Shown one piece after another: positions 10,307-19,650 of a stretch of DNA of 44,520 nucleotides. Below the pieces are notes generated by a model. The model worked only from the letters and a program-made list of their open reading frames with translations, did not search any database and was not told the DNA's origin. Location: the NCBI GenBank assembly GCA_003427395.1, contig BFEA01000120.1, positions 2,754,698-2,799,217 of the forward strand, in the 5' to 3' direction. The position numbers and the translations under genes are program-made. Every line of letters starts with the position of its first letter. Position 1 is the stretch's first letter. The stretch is from Chara braunii (taxonomy: Eukaryota > Streptophyta > Charophyceae > Charales > Characeae).

Positions 10307-10640
10307 TTTTTTTTTTTTTTTTTTAAGAACGCCCAGGTTGTTGTAGAGGTGGGATACTAGGCTGATGGAAGTCACCCACAGTACTCAGCCACTCGGTTGT
10401 CCAGATGAACCCCTCTGAAGATCCCACCCACCCTTCCTCTCATCTTTTTGCCCTGGCGCACCCCCACCCGTTTGTCCCACCCTAGTGTTAACCACCTAGC
10501 ACCATCACTCATTGCCATCTTGGCGGGGTGACCTGACCAGACAGCGGTTGCAGGCACCAGGGCTAAGCAGAGACCCCTACCCCTTGCTCCGCCCCGGTTG
10601 AAGCAGATGCCGTGCAAGCCCGATTGCACGGGGACTTCGG
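10307..10640 (-). mobile_element. retroposon R2, longest copy
   Basis: On the minus strand an 85-codon frame (10,629-10,372) runs almost to the 3' end, which reads TAGTATCCCACCTCTACAAC, then ACAACCTGGGC and poly(A) (10,307-10,324 as T). The last ~90 bp are strongly conserved with the plus-strand copy at 13,578-13,673. It may be the 3' end of a LINE or a SINE; the short frame matches nothing I recognise. Confidence 0.65.
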
Positions 10641-10720
10641 GAGCTAGATATGAACATGTTATGACAAGCCTTTAAGAGGGTGCACAGTGACTCCCATCTA
10701 GCACAGTTGTGTGGTGATGA

Positions 10721-11075
10721 TAGAGAACTGGGAATCCTCTGTTCCCTCGTGTGTCCCTGGAGCCCGCTCCAGCCCCGCGGTAAGGTGCCCTATCTCCTGA
10801 CACCCCCGATATCCCGTACTAAAGAACTGCTATGCCAGCCTCAACCCTCAGGTACGTGCTAGGAGGATAGCCAACCCTAAGTCGTGAATCATGTACTGTA
10901 TCTATTGACCCTGGAGAATTTATTAACCCTGTGTATGGTAATCTGTGAGAGCTGACAATCCTATGTTCCCTCGTATGTCCCTGGCACCCCAACATCCCGT
11001 ACTAAGGTACTGTTATGCCACCTTAAACCCTTGACTACGTACTAGGAGGATGACAAGCCCTAAGTCATAATCTGG
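10721..11075. repeat. two-copy tandem repeat, period about 226 bp
   Basis: Copies at about 10,721-10,893 and 10,947-11,075 share GAGARCTG, TGTTCCCTCGTRTGTCCCTG, CATCCCGTACTAA, TAGGAGGAT and CCCTAAGTC. The second copy is shorter by internal deletion. Confidence 0.75.
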
Positions 11076-11277
11076 TATCGAACACAGGACCTCACGTGAA
11101 TCGTGCAAATAACCTAACCTATTGACCTACACTGTGCAATAGTCGGCAGCTTTGCTCTGATGAGCTCGAGTAAACCAGACTGTACAAACCACCCAGCAGT
11201 CTCATGACCACCCCATAGACCAAGAACATCAGGATACCCCACCTTCGCCCAGTCCCAACATACAACAACCATGGGCT

Positions 11278-11337
11278 ACCCCTTGGGTGGTGTGCAGGTA
11301 GTGTCTGTAATAACTTACCTGCGTCATCCCAAGGGGG
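11278..11337. repeat. 25-bp-arm hairpin
   Basis: ACCCCTTGGGTG, GTGCAGGTA at the left pairs with TACCTGC, ATCCCAAGGGGGT at the right around a nine-base loop. It could be a mini foldback element or a small-RNA precursor; nothing further distinguishes these. Confidence 0.6.
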
Positions 11338-12559
11338 TGTGTGTCCAGTTGTGCGTCACTCTAACGCCCTGCCGGTGTCCATGCGCAAGGTTGCGAAGTT
11401 TCGAACCCACAACCTTATATACCAGGCCCCTAACAGACATGCAGCCCCAGCAAGCCTTGTGCCCGCCCTAAGCGAAGGCGGGCCTGAATGTACACAAGAG
11501 GCCTATTTTCAACATTTTCCATATGTGGGTACACAGATAGTTGCAGCATGCCAGTTGGTTGCAGGGAAACGTGAGCCTCCAGGTTCTTTCCGGAAAACAA
11601 GGACTGCACTGTACTGTTGAGCCCAGGGCCGGGTGGTTGCACCCTGGGCACACGCAGCGTGAGGCCAACTTATCACACAGCGGACATGGACAGATGAGAA
11701 AGCAGCATTGTCGTCACACAATCTCCGGTGAGCCAATGAGAATGTGCCCAGCCCTTGGAGCCTGGGAGGCTATCTATATGTGCCCAACTCAAAAGGGCCC
11801 AGGCCCTTAACCGTAGAGGTGGGCCTGGGCTTAGACACTAGGGCCCGACTGTAAGCTACTGGAAACTTCCCCAGCCAGGCCCAGGCAGACACACACAGGA
11901 ACTGCAGTTTCCATAAAGGAAAGAGGCTAACCCAGGCAGGGGTTTTCAGGCCTTGGCAGGCAATGCAGACACGCTGCTGCGTTACTGCGCTAGCATCTGC
12001 ATGGGCCTGCTGGTCGGATGCGGGCGCTGAGGTGAGGGGCGCTGCAAGGGCAGCAGGCGCACATCAGCCATAGCCGGGCTGCAGGGGCGCAAGGTAGGTG
12101 ATCGCGAAGGTGGTATTCGGGTAGGAGGCTCATATGTGGGAAGACAAGGGGTATGAGGAAAGAGAGAGAGGACGCACCTGGTGTATGCTGGTGGTCGGCC
12201 TTGGTGTTGAGGTCACATACATTGGTCTTCGACTTCGGTGTGATCCCGTCGCATGAACGTAGATAGGATAGATAGGCTGAGTAGAGTAGGTTGGGATAGA
12301 TAGGATCCCGTCGCATTTGATAGTGTTGGTGTGACCAGAGAGCGTCCGCATTGGCACTCGAGTTCATTGTATTGCTCTTATTTGGATGGTATGTTGAAGC
12401 GTTTGAGCCCTCTGCTTGGTACTTGACTTCTGGACTGCTTCGTGATTTTGAATTCTGGTTTTCTGCCTATCACTCGCGCTCATATTTCTTGCATAAGGAC
12501 CAAAAAAGAAATATTTCTGCCGATTCACAATGTACATCTTGGAGCTTGTGACACCTCAG
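11338..12559. other. unassigned intergenic DNA
   Basis: GTTTCGAACCCACAACCTT near 11,398 resembles an isolated Pol III box B on the minus strand, without a convincing box A. The rest (GC-rich to about 12,080, then mixed) shows no recognisable gene. Confidence 0.4.
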
Positions 12560-12561
12560 TA

Positions 12562-12592
<31 letters not shown>

Positions 12593-12667
12593 TTTTAATT
12601 TATTTATTATTATTATTGTTATTATTATTATTATTATTATCATTATTATTATTTGTTGTTGTTGTTG
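12560..12667. repeat. (ATT)n/(GTT)n microsatellite
   Basis: Imperfect ATT repeats interrupted by a T-rich spacer, ending in GTT units. Confidence 0.95.
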
Positions 12668-12970
12668 GAAAAAGAAGCCTCAGTAATTTTCAGCCCACTC
12701 CAGTCCTTCCTTTTTTTTTTTTTTTTTTTTTTCAAATAACAAATATTTCTTTATAAAAGCTGGAAACCGGGCCCAACGTCCCTCACAAAATTAGGTGGGG
12801 CCCTCAACGGGCAAAGCATCACCGGCCAAGCACATCGAGGGTACCACTAGATTTCACCCTGCAGCTAACTCCACAGCCAAATCCACAGCCCCTACTGCTG
12901 AAAAACCAACGAAATTTATCACCAAAGTCCAAAGTTCAACACTAAAAATTCTAATCACAATAGTAATGTG

Positions 12971-13142
12971 AACCCTAATTTAGTGACCCAAATTCCACCG
13001 ACCATTAAGAAATCATGTGCAAAAGGAACTACCAAAGAAAAACGAATCAAAACCACAACCCTAATTTAGTGACCCAAATTCCATAGACCATTAAGAAATC
13101 ATGTGCAAAAGGAGCTACTGAAGAAAAACGAATCAAAACCAC
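12971..13142. repeat. 86-bp tandem duplication
   Basis: Copies 12,971-13,056 and 13,057-13,142 both start AACCCTAATTTAGTGACCC and end AATCAAAACCACA. They differ at only a few positions, so the duplication is fairly recent. Confidence 0.9.
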
Positions 13143-13227
13143 AAAAAAGAAACGAGCGGTCAGCGCTGCGTGATCATGTCCACCATTCATCCGGAGTTAT
13201 TACCAACCCCTGCCAATCCGCCCTACC

Positions 13228-13790
13228 ACCCGCGCGGCAGGGGTATGTGCCCACAGGCCCCAAACTGCTGACAGAGACCCCGCAAACCCACCCACCTCCT
13301 CACGATTTAAAGCGGATAGCACCTCCCCACACTCCTCTTTACAAAAAACACCAACTCCCACCACGATGCTGTTTTCACCAACTAGGGGATTACTTTACCT
13401 CTTGCGCGGCAGGGGCTAAAAAGCCCCGCAAAACCCGCCCACCTCCTCGCGATTTAGGGTGAGCCTCTCCCTCAATCTACATACACCCCCTACGGATGCT
13501 TCGCCTCCCTCCATGACGAAGCCCCTGTGGAGCAATGCTCACCACGTCTCCTTAAGAATTCAGATGACAGCAAACAGCAGCCGAGTGACCGAGTGCTGTG
13601 GGTAACTGTCATTGGTCTAGTATCCCACCTCTACAACAACCTGGGCTTTTTAATTAAAAAAAAAAAAAAAAAAGGATGAAATAAATATCTGACCCAAATT
13701 CAACGTCTCAATGGTAATACCCTACCTCCCGCGCGCAGGGGTCAAAGACCCCGCAAACTCACCCGCCTCCTCGTGATTTAGGGAAAACCA
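13228..13790. repeat. degenerate triplicated GC-rich repeat
   Basis: Three blocks (near 13,228-13,315, 13,405-13,458 and 13,728-13,785) carry GCGCGGCAGGGGY, CCCCGCAAACCC and ACCTCCTCGCGATTT. The third is separated from the second by an R2 insertion. No function recognised. Confidence 0.7.
13578..13673 (+). mobile_element. retroposon R2, 3' end copy with poly(A)
   Basis: CCGAGTGACCGAGTGCTGTG, GTCTAGTATCCCACCTCTAC, AACAACCTGGGC and a terminal A run (about 13,656-13,673) match the 3' end of the copy at 10,307. It is 5'-truncated and sits inside the GC-rich triplicated repeat. Confidence 0.75.
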
Positions 13791-13924
13791 CTTCCACTAA
13801 TCTGCACCTTCTCACAAGGAAACCCCACTGCCTACCATAATGGCGTTTCTACAGAGCGGCACTCTCTATTTCATTCCATCGCATGCAAAACGCTACACTA
13901 GAGTCGCAACTAATTACGACAACT

Positions 13925-14007
13925 GTTATCCAAACGGCGAAAAAGAACTCCGATAATAACACCAAACCAACAACAACAATCCAACACAAACAGTCCACTA
14001 TTTGTAC
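13925..14007 (+). other. retrotransposon leader, first half (copy 1)
   Basis: CTGTTATCCAAACGGCGAAA and the following ~70 bp match 18,263-18,345 downstream of the 3' LTR with a handful of changes. In copy 2 the sequence runs on into (CT)n(CA)n; here it is cut off by a sequencing adapter. Confidence 0.75.
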
Positions 14008-14045
14008 CTGTCTCTTATACACATCTAGATGTGTATAAGAGACAG
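14008..14045. other. Nextera mate-pair junction adapter (artefact)
   Basis: CTGTCTCTTATACACATCT followed directly by its inverted complement, 38 bp in all. This is the doubled 19-bp Tn5 mosaic end made when Nextera mate-pair fragments are circularised. It is a library artefact incorporated into the assembly, not genomic DNA. Confidence 0.97.
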
Positions 14046-14174
14046 GTTCCACAGACCCAACCATTGCCAAGCTGCTGGAGGAATTCAAAGACTTGACTGA
14101 GTCGCCGACAGGAGTAGTGCCGCGACCCATCCAACACAGAATAGAGATAGAGCCCGACAGTAGAACTCCTAAGG
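14046..14174 (+). other. misplaced duplicate of a pol fragment (assembly chimera)
   Basis: These 129 bp repeat 14,466-14,594 with about six mismatches clustered at the start, and run from the adapter to the N gap. They probably derive from the far end of a mate-pair read from another element copy and do not belong here. Confidence 0.85.
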
Positions 14175-14194
14175 NNNNNNNNNNNNNNNNNNNN
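14175..14194. other. 20-bp assembly gap
   Basis: Run of 20 N between the misplaced pol fragment and a (CA)n tract. Confidence 0.99.
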
Positions 14195-14347
14195 CACACA
14201 CACACACACACACACTGACCCTAACATGGGCCAAGACAGGTGAGCACACCCAATCCAGGAAGTCGATGTGCATTCCTGCTGGAGATAGTAAACGAAATCC
14301 CCACGTACCCCCGTTGTGCAGCAAACATGAGAAGTCCATAAATCTCC
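14195..14347 (+). other. retrotransposon leader, second half (copy 1)
   Basis: A (CA)n stretch, then CCCTAACATGGGCCAAGACA and about 120 bp that match 18,474-18,600 in copy 2 closely. Leader and pol are joined at about 14,350 without any gag, which indicates an internal deletion or an assembly collapse. Confidence 0.75.
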
Positions 14348-14878
14348 TTGGCACATTGCTGTCTCAGTGCTCCCGCGTTCGCTCGACTAGTGAAAAAGGA
14401 GCAGTTAGAGGACCAGGTCTTTGTAGTTTATGTCAGACCTGTCACCGAGGCCAAGAAAGAAGACAGTTCCACAGATCCAACCATAGCCAGACTGCTGGGG
14501 GAATTCAAAGACTTGACTGAGTCGCCGACAGGAGTAGTGCCGCGACCCATCCAACACAGAATAGAGATAGAGCCCGACAGTAGAACTCCTAAGGGAGCAG
14601 TTTACAGGATGTCGCCTAGAGAGTTAGAGGAGTTGCGCAAGCAGTTAGACGAGCTCCTCGAGAAAGGTTGGATCAGGCCCAGTTCGTCTCCTTTTGGAGC
14701 ACCAGTCCTGTTTGTTCCCAAGAAGGAAGGAGAGCTTAGTATATGTATAGACTACAGGGGTTTGAATGCGATTACGGTGAAGAATGTTGAACCACTACCC
14801 AGGATAGACGATCTCTTAGATCGGGTGCAGGGTTGCAAGTACTTTTCTAAGATAGACTTGAAGTCCGGATACCATTAG
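14348..14878 (+). pseudogene. pol: pol fragment 1: protease-RT linker and RT fingers
   Basis: An open frame of about 176 codons without a proper start (it opens at TTG). The first ~35 residues are leader-derived or linker. From about residue 40 it shows the linker typical of Ty3/gypsy pol, then RT fingers with [32 protein letters not shown] and [10 protein letters not shown]-type motifs, ending at KIDLKSGYH. The frame closes at TAG 14,876-14,878, where relatives usually have glutamine, and similarity continues in the same frame after it, so the stop is an inactivating nonsense change. The enzyme would copy element RNA into DNA. Confidence 0.9.
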
Positions 14879-15103
14879 ATAGAAGTCCACCCTGATGACC
14901 AGTATAAGACCGCGTTCCGGACTAGATATGGGCACTATGAGTTCATCGTGATGCCCTTTGGACTAACCAACGCGCCTGCCACCTTTCAGCGTTGTATGAA
15001 TGATTTGTTTAGACCCTGGTTAGACAAGTTTGTGGTAGTTTATTTGGACGACATCTTAGTTTTCAGCAAGACCCTCCAGGAGCATCAGGGTTATCTGAGG
15101 TAG
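14879..15103 (+). pseudogene. pol: pol fragment 2: RT palm with YLDD
   Basis: Same frame as fragment 1, bounded by TAG 14,876 and TAG 15,101. It encodes the RT palm: [27 protein letters not shown] and the catalytic [11 protein letters not shown], with the metal-binding aspartates at 15,047-15,052. The catalytic residues are intact, so loss of function comes from the flanking stops. It is only 75 codons long. Confidence 0.9.
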
Positions 15104-16429
15104 GTCTTGGAGAAGTTGAGAGAGTCAAACTTCAAGATCAACGCGAAAAAGTGCAAGTGGGCCAAGACACAAGTCCTGTACTTGGGTCACGTACTAGACG
15201 GCGATGACATTAAGCCAGATGACAATAAGATAGCGGTGATTAGAGATTGGTCGACGCCCCGCACATTGACAGAGTTGCGGTCATTCCTAGGCCTAGCTAA
15301 CTACTATAGAAAGTTCGTAAGGAACTTTTCTACTATCGCCGCTCCCTTGCGCAGGTTGCTTAGGAAAGAAGCAATCTGGCAATGGGATAGAGATTGTACG
15401 TCCGCGCTAAAGAAGTTAAAGCGTGCATTGATAGAGTACCCTGTCCTCAAAGTAGCCGATCCGTCTTTGCCATTTGTCGTCACCACGGACGTGAGTCAGT
15501 ATGGGATAGGCGTCGTGTTACAGCAAGACGACGACAATGGCTATAGACCCGTAGAGTTCATGTCAGCGAGGATGCCCTCAAAGAAGGTTGCTACCTCGAC
15601 GTACGAGAGAGAACTCTACGCTCTCAGGCAGGCCTTAGAGCATTGGAAGCATTACCTGCTTGGGAGCCAGTTCAAAGTGTATTCTGACCATGAGACGCTT
15701 CGATGGTTAAGGACTCAGGCCAAGATGACACCTAAGCTAACTAGGTGGGCCGATGAAATAGACCCGTATGACTTTGAGCTCAAGCCAGTGAAGGGTAAGT
15801 ACAACGTAGTTGCGGACGCTCTGAGTAGGAGATCAGACTACTTTGGAGCCATAGTACATTATCTGGATATAGGGAGAGACCTACAGGAGAAAGTGAAGAC
15901 AGCGTATGCGCAGGACCCTATCTATAGCGACCTCCTAGAGAGAGTTAGAGAGGCCCCCGAGACTGAACCAGATTACCGCACTATAGACGGGTTGTTGTTT
16001 GAGAAGACCAATGTATTCGACCGTTTATGCGTTCCCAACAGCGAGGAGATCCGTAGTTTGATCCTAGGGGAATGCCATGATACAGAGGGACATTTCGGTT
16101 GGCAAAAGACTCTAGCCAATCTGATGCGTGCGTATACCTGGCCAAGAATGAAGAACGACTGCATAGAGTATGTCTGCAGTTGCAAAGTTTACCAGAGGAA
16201 CAAGACCACTATACGTGCCCCTTTAGGTCTTCTAAGACCCTTACCTATTCCTGATCAGTCGGGAAACTCAGTGTCCATAGACTTCAAGGACACCCAAGTC
16301 AAGAGTAGACACGGTAAGAGTCAAGTCATGGTCATAGTTGATCGATTTAGCAAATATGCAGTTTTTGTTCCTTTGCCTGCAGAGGCACGTACAGACTTAG
16401 TTATACAGAAGTTCTTTGATTTCGGTTAG
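15104..16429 (+). pseudogene. pol: pol fragment 3: RT thumb, RNase H, integrase N-terminus
   Basis: About 441 codons in the frame of fragments 1 and 2. First the RT connection with LGHVLDGDDIKPD and LRSFLGLANYYRKFV. Then RNase H with candidate catalytic D (15,488), E (15,611, in ERELYAL) and D (15,686, in YSDHETL). Next comes the integrase zinc finger: His at 16,076 and 16,091, Cys at 16,181, but Tyr (TAC 16,190) where the family has the last Cys, so the HHCC finger is broken. The first catalytic Asp of integrase is at 16,280. The frame then closes at TAG 16,427 after a one-base frameshift near 16,420; the downstream integrase lies in another frame. Confidence 0.92.
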
Positions 16430-16433
16430 CGAG

Positions 16434-16853
16434 AATGGAATCCCGTTGTCGATAGTTAGCGATAGAGACAGTCGCTTCACCAGCCAGAACTGGCAAGAAC
16501 TCATGAGAGTCTATGGGTCGAAGTTATTAATGTCGTATGGCCGCCATCCAGAGACTAATGATCAGACCGAACAGATGAACAAGATCCTATAGCAAGTTCT
16601 GCGCATGTACATTAGACCTGATCAGATCAACAGGGACGAGATGTTACCCAAGGTAGCTAGCGGATACAACAACAGCGTGCATCTGTCCACCTTTCGCACC
16701 CCCAATGAACTGCACAAGTCCTTTAGACCGCACAGACCATTCGGAGGACTGAACCGGGATCAGATTCACAGACTGCCGCCCGGTACCAGGGAGTTTGCCA
16801 TACAACACGAGAAAGAATTAGCAACTGTTGTTGAGAACCTCAGGAAGGCCTAG
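16434..16853 (+). pseudogene. pol: pol fragment 4: integrase catalytic core
   Basis: Continues the integrase in a different frame from fragment 3. SIVSDRDSRFTS supplies the second catalytic Asp (16,461). Glu at 16,569 in DQTEQMNK lies exactly 35 residues later, giving the DD35E spacing. A TAG at 16,590 interrupts just after the Glu, and a second TAG at 16,851 closes the frame. The piece from 16,605 (82 codons) is the longest uninterrupted part. Integrase would insert the cDNA into the genome. Confidence 0.88.
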
Positions 16854-17366
16854 CACAGAATGATAGAACAGGCTAATAAGCATTGTCGCCCATTGCAGTT
16901 CCAAGTAGGCGACTTAGTCTGGGTCAAGGCTAAAGAGTTTGCACCTGAGGAGAACACCTCGCAAAAGCTACTGCCTGCATATAGAGGACCGTGGCCGGTT
17001 CTAGAAGTCAAGGGCGGAGAGGATGGACCGTCCTACACAATAGAGATTCCAGCGCACCTCCACACCTACCTTGTGTTCCACGCTTCAAAGCTGTTGCCGT
17101 GTGTCACAAGTCAACAGTTCCCTTCAAGAAGATCCATGATCCCTCCGGATATGGATGGGAACTACGACATTGACGGCGTTGTAGGCGAAGATGTGTTTCG
17201 GACAAGAGGTAGAGGTCGTCCCCAGAAACAGTATAAGGTCCGGTTTGCCTATCAGGAACCGGAAGATGACCGCTGGTTCACAAGAACAGAACTTCTAGAA
17301 ACAGCTCCCGACATAGTCAGAGCCTATGAGCGTGATAAGAAGGGTAACAGTCCTGCCTTGGACTGA
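16854..17366 (+). pseudogene. pol: pol fragment 5: integrase C-terminus with GPY/F motif and chromodomain
   Basis: About 170 codons in the frame of fragment 4, starting in the integrase C-terminal basic region (QFQVGDLVWVKAKEF). A GPY/F-type module follows (YRGPWPVLEVK, then VFHASKLLP). From about residue 105 there is a chromodomain-like segment: a GRPQKQYKVRF strand, EPEDDRWFTRTELL, and the terminal helix APDIVRAYER. In chromoviruses this domain steers integration toward modified histones. It ends at TGA 17,364-17,366, the natural pol end, about 30 bp before the polypurine tract. Confidence 0.85.
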
Positions 17367-17393
17367 AATATTCTCGGAGGACCTCAAATTTAG

Positions 17394-17404
17394 GACGGCG
17401 GGAG
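17394..17404 (+). promoter_or_regulatory. candidate polypurine tract
   Basis: AGGACGGCGGGAG-type purine-rich sequence directly before the TG of the 3' LTR, the expected place for plus-strand DNA priming. Confidence 0.55.
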
Positions 17405-18262
17405 TGAAACGGTTCTCACCTTTTACAGTAGCAGATGCAGATCCTAGGGCTCGATCCCTAGACCTTGCCCTACCCATGTACAGTACCTGTGTAGAACCCG
17501 AGAGTTGAACCTGTGACATGTGTATTCGTAAACAGTTGGTAGGCCTGCCATAGGTCCATAGGTAGCAGGGTTTCGATCTGTAGCTCTATAGAGTAGGAAT
17601 CTTAGCGAGTTCCAGAAGCCTAGCTGTAGTCCTTTTAGAAGAACACGAAGTGGGCAAGTGGGCAGGTGGTGAGTCAAGTGGTAGACTAAACCGCAGTGCA
17701 CTTGCAGTACCACTATGGTAGGTTAGCAGTAAGTCCACAGTCAGTCAGCGGTAAGGTCCAGTCAGTCCCAGTCTGGTCCGGTAAGTACCACGATGGATTG
17801 TAAGCACCATGGGTCAATGGAAAGAGGCAGACCACCGAGTTTCAGAAGTATAAATCAAAAGGCAGTGCCCAGCCTTTCATTCATTCCTGCGTGAGCCACG
17901 CGGAAGCGCTGCCACAGTGACTTGTGCAAGGAGGTCTGCAGAGAGCCCGGAGCTGAAGTGGGCGAGAGAGAAGGAGCGTAGCATAGCGATAGGGTAGAGG
18001 CAGCCATAGCTGCCATAGCTGTAGTTTGGTGTGAAGCGTGTGTGTGTATGTGCGAGTGTTCAGAGCGACGCGTGTGGGATATCCAGGGTGATCCGGTGTA
18101 TGTGAACAGTGAGTTGTTTGGGCGCTGAGTCGCCATAGCCAGTTGAAAGTGAACTCGTATCTGGATGCCATATCTCTGAGTTTTGAGTGGGCGCATGTCG
18201 CCAGTTTGCTGCACTGCTGTCTACATGCATGAAAAGTGTGAATGAGAATGAGTCTGATTACA
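17405..18262 (+). mobile_element. 3' LTR of the chromovirus
   Basis: Starts TGAAACGGTTCTCACC and ends GAGTCTGATTACA, giving TG...CA termini over 858 bp. Start, TATA region (17,849, TATAAAT, followed by AGGCAGTGCCCAGCC and a CATTCATTC motif) and end all have counterparts in the solo LTR at 25,842-27,109. It contains a GGCTCGATCCCTAGACC motif shared with that LTR. The two LTRs are otherwise diverged, so they are different families or old copies. Confidence 0.8.
17849..17855 (+). promoter_or_regulatory. LTR TATA box
   Basis: TATAAAT about 410 bp before the LTR end, in a context (GAAG before, CAAAAGGCAGTG after) that is conserved in the solo LTR. Confidence 0.65.
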
Positions 18263-18346
18263 CTGTTACCCAAACGGCGAAAAAGAACTCAGATAACTAA
18301 CACCAAACCAACAACAGCAATCCAACACAAACAGTCCACTATGTAC

Positions 18347-18476
<130 letters not shown>

Positions 18477-18926
18477 AACATGGGTCAAGACAGGTGAGCA
18501 CACCGACCACGAAGTCGATGTGCATTCCTGCTGGAGATTGTAAACGAAATCCCCACTTACCCCCGCTGTGCAGCGAACATGAGAAGTCCAGCAATCTCCC
18601 GTAGCTCCTGTCTTTGTCACCTTCGCGGGCTGACCCTGACAACAGTGTCAGGGCAGGAGAACCCCGCAAAAACCTCCATATCAAAGATCGAGGGACAGAA
18701 CCCCCGATCGGTCTCGTCAGGTATGGTGCAGCGTCCGGATCCCACCCGCAGATGGCCCCCACATATCACACTCTCCTTCCTCCACTGAGCTAGGATTCCT
18801 GACAGAACCCTAGTGTTCTTCCCTGCGCCGCCATGGTCACGCCAGCGCCAAGTCTTGGCAATCAAAGCAGACAGATTTTGTCGGCCCAGTGAGCGATCCC
18901 CCAACGCCCGAACGCCGCTACTGGGG

Positions 18927-18986
18927 CAGCTCGTTAGCGCAGAGTTACCGCTGCGCTAACGCACCGCCGGCCTTTTGGCTGAGATC
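18927..18986 (+). other. tRNA-like hairpin joined to a U2 snRNA-like stretch
   Basis: GGCAGCTCGTTAGCGCAG resembles a tRNA D-arm/box A. GTTAGCGCAG (18,933-18,942) and CTGCGCTAAC (18,951-18,960) form a perfect ten-base stem. It is followed by CGGCCTTTTGGCTGAGATC (18,968-18,986), which matches the 5' stem-loop I region of U2 snRNA (CGGCCUUUUGGCUAAGAUC) at 18 of 19 positions as I remember it. Similarity to U2 stops there, so this is not a U2 gene. Confidence 0.4.
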
Positions 18987-19086
18987 TTTCAAACAGATTG
19001 TAGAAGATGGGAAAGAAAAACCAGAGAGCCTTTGGAACTGGAGCAATTAAAAAAGAGCAAAAAACAACAAAAAAGAACAAGTCTGA

Positions 19087-19278
19087 ACAACCCAAGAGCC
19101 AGTGGGTACACCAATAAACTGTTGAAATACAGACCGCAGTTTGAATCCAGATGATGAAACTTCAGGAGTAAAACCAAATATTTCAGAATTGCCTGGGGCA
19201 GGTCAGCTCAATGATGATATCTCAAGGCCGTCCCCCTTTTAAGAAAGAGAAAAGCGAAAAAAGAGAGTAAAAAAGAAC
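19087..19278 (+). mobile_element. SINE-S, fullest copy, with A-rich tail
   Basis: The head has a diverged box A (GAGCCAGTGGGTAC), the CTGTTGAAATACAG arm and box B CAGTTTGAATCC. The body ends CAGCTCAATGATGATATCTC, AAGGCCGTCCCCCTTTT and is followed by an A-rich tail to about 19,278. It defines the family as about 150 bp plus tail. Confidence 0.75.
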
Positions 19279-19360
19279 ATTCATAAGGAGAAGATACGGA
19301 TGGCCCCTGGCCAATGATGACGCATGGACGAGTTTCTTTGGGGAAGGGGGGCCAGTCCTT

Positions 19361-19517
19361 TTTTTTTTTTTTTTTTTTTTTGGCAGAAACTTGAAGAATG
19401 GGGGGGGCTGCTAAGTGTGTAGGTACGAGCATCCACGCTTAGCAGGGTCCCGGGTGTGAAGGCTCCGTCTATTGGTGGGGAGCTGCACCTGCTGAGAACC
19501 GGGCCCAGCGTCCCAAT
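19361..19517 (-). mobile_element. GGGACGC-module retroposon with poly(A) tail
   Basis: On the minus strand GGGACGCTGGGCCCGGTTCT, CAGCAGGTGCAGCTCCCCAC and CAATAGACGGAGCC are followed by about 90 bp of other sequence and a 21-A tail (19,361-19,381 as T). The first stem again has the G-side version, with one G-T pair. Confidence 0.8.
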
Positions 19518-19650
19518 ATTACATTGTATATTACATTGTACCTGCCATATCATGGATCTTTAAGACGTAGATATCGGCCAGAGTAGCTTATTTGTTTGAA
19601 CCGAAGGGGGGGCAGTCTTCAGTGCAGTTGGACTCAAAAGATTCATCTAC

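Larger units (their letters stand above)
13925..18262 (+). mobile_element. degenerate Ty3/gypsy chromovirus-type LTR retrotransposon
   Basis: Order: leader (13,925-14,350, disrupted by an assembly chimera), pol remnant with RT, RNase H, integrase and chromodomain (14,348-17,366), a purine-rich stretch at 17,394-17,404 and a 3' LTR (17,405-18,262). Domain order RT-RNase H-integrase is that of Metaviridae, and the C-terminal chromodomain places it among chromoviruses. Gag, the zinc knuckle and the protease core are absent: the leader runs straight into the protease-RT linker. No 5' LTR can be matched upstream. The element is non-autonomous now: pol has four in-frame stops and one frameshift. 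Confidence 0.85.

Noticed and set aside
13228-13790. Regularly spaced repeats that might suggest a CRISPR array
   Set aside because: Repeats are long, degenerate and unequally spaced, and the genome is eukaryotic.
14046-14174. A genuine second pol copy
   Set aside because: It is bounded by a sequencing adapter and an N gap and duplicates downstream sequence, so an assembly chimera is more likely.
18968-18986. A U2 snRNA gene
   Set aside because: Similarity ends after 19 bases; the branch-point-recognition region and Sm site are absent.
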